Part shown: positions 15,953 through 16,062 of the stretch, piece by piece
Layout of the letters: every line of letters begins with the position of its first letter
How positions within the stretch are numbered: the first letter of the stretch is position 1
DNA from: JAYSSF01 sp043720715
GTDB taxonomy: Bacteria; Patescibacteriota; Gracilibacteria; Absconditabacterales; Absconditicoccaceae
Direction of reading: 5' to 3'
Assembly (NCBI GenBank): GCA_043720715.1
Contig: JAYSSF010000055.1
Location: forward strand, 1 to 16,062
DNA: 16,062 nucleotides
Made by a program: the position numbers and the translations under genes
Notes under the pieces: model-generated
The model's input: only the letters and a program-made list of their open reading frames with translations
What the model was told of the DNA's origin: nothing
Database searches by the model: none

Positions 15953-16062
15953 ATATCAAATTAGACGCCCATATTCCTAACATTAGTTATTAAAACTACT
16001 TCCTATTGCAAAGATAGTGCATCATGATTATAGTAACTCAAGTACTATTCACCTATAATCAT
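15953..16062 (+). other. Region after pyrBI, possible start of another gene
   Basis: There is no terminator hairpin after pyrBI. An ATG at 16024 opens a frame of 13 codons that runs off the end of the window (MIIVTQVLFTYNH). This is too short to identify, and no promoter or ribosome site supports it. Confidence 0.2.

Noticed and set aside
1..16062. A tRNA-Gly(UCA) gene that would explain the recoding
   Set aside because: I searched by eye for tRNA-like clover-leaf sequence with GGTTCGA-type T loops in the gaps and saw none; it must lie elsewhere in the genome.

Overview
The window comes from a bacterium that reads UGA as glycine (translation table 25). With the standard code almost every gene falls apart at TGA. 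With TGA read as Gly, long frames ending in TAA or TAG appear, and TGA falls on conserved glycines: the GGGSN loop of MurB, the LGGGYPKG and SHMGLQAR motifs of RecA, and the glycine-rich start of the nucleotidyltransferase. UGA=Gly is known in the candidate phyla Absconditabacteria (SR1) and Gracilibacteria (BD1-5); I cannot tell which of the two this is. Coordinates below are for recoded genes, so several are much longer than a standard-code gene call would give.

Layout: end of an unknown membrane-anchored protein (1-225); murB (242-1240); a long hairpin repeat (1248-1373); an S41/CtpA-type protease (1430-2677); two unknown genes (2765-3598) ending at a terminator; a repeat-rich gap; a tRNA-dihydrouridine synthase (3906-4970); a minus-strand small hydrophilic gene (5058-5273) with a distinctive promoter/leader; an unknown gene (5445-5945) meeting tail to tail a GH3-like adenylating enzyme (minus, 5948-7471); a small one-helix membrane protein (7675-7857); recA (minus, 7986-9056); a divergent PHP-domain gene (9301-9996) followed by a sugar-phosphate-type nucleotidyltransferase (10032-10934) and an unknown gene (10963-11388); a second minus-strand small hydrophilic gene (11428-11664) with a near copy of the first one's leader; a three-part YidD / hydrolase / Fmt gene (11834-13708); a membrane-anchored unknown (13744-14241); and a PyrB-PyrI fusion (14273-15952).

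The most unusual item is the 624-residue frame at 11834-13708. It joins YidD to methionyl-tRNA formyltransferase, and an RBBP9/YdeN-like serine hydrolase of about 200 residues sits inside the Fmt N-terminal fold; catalytic residues of both enzymes are present. Other themes are dispersed repeats lying in frame inside coding genes (gh3, fmt, pyrBI), two small genes sharing a promoter/5' leader, and one of those small genes ending at a UGA that should not be a stop here.

The genes cover cell-wall precursor synthesis (murB), membrane insertion and start-tRNA formylation (yidD-fmt), tRNA modification (dus), recombination (recA), pyrimidine synthesis (pyrBI) and envelope proteolysis (ctpA), mostly as separate short transcription units rather than one pathway operon. 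No tRNA, rRNA, CRISPR array or transposase was seen. Gaps not listed as features (for example 5350-5444 and 7472-7522) are AT-rich and show nothing I can name.
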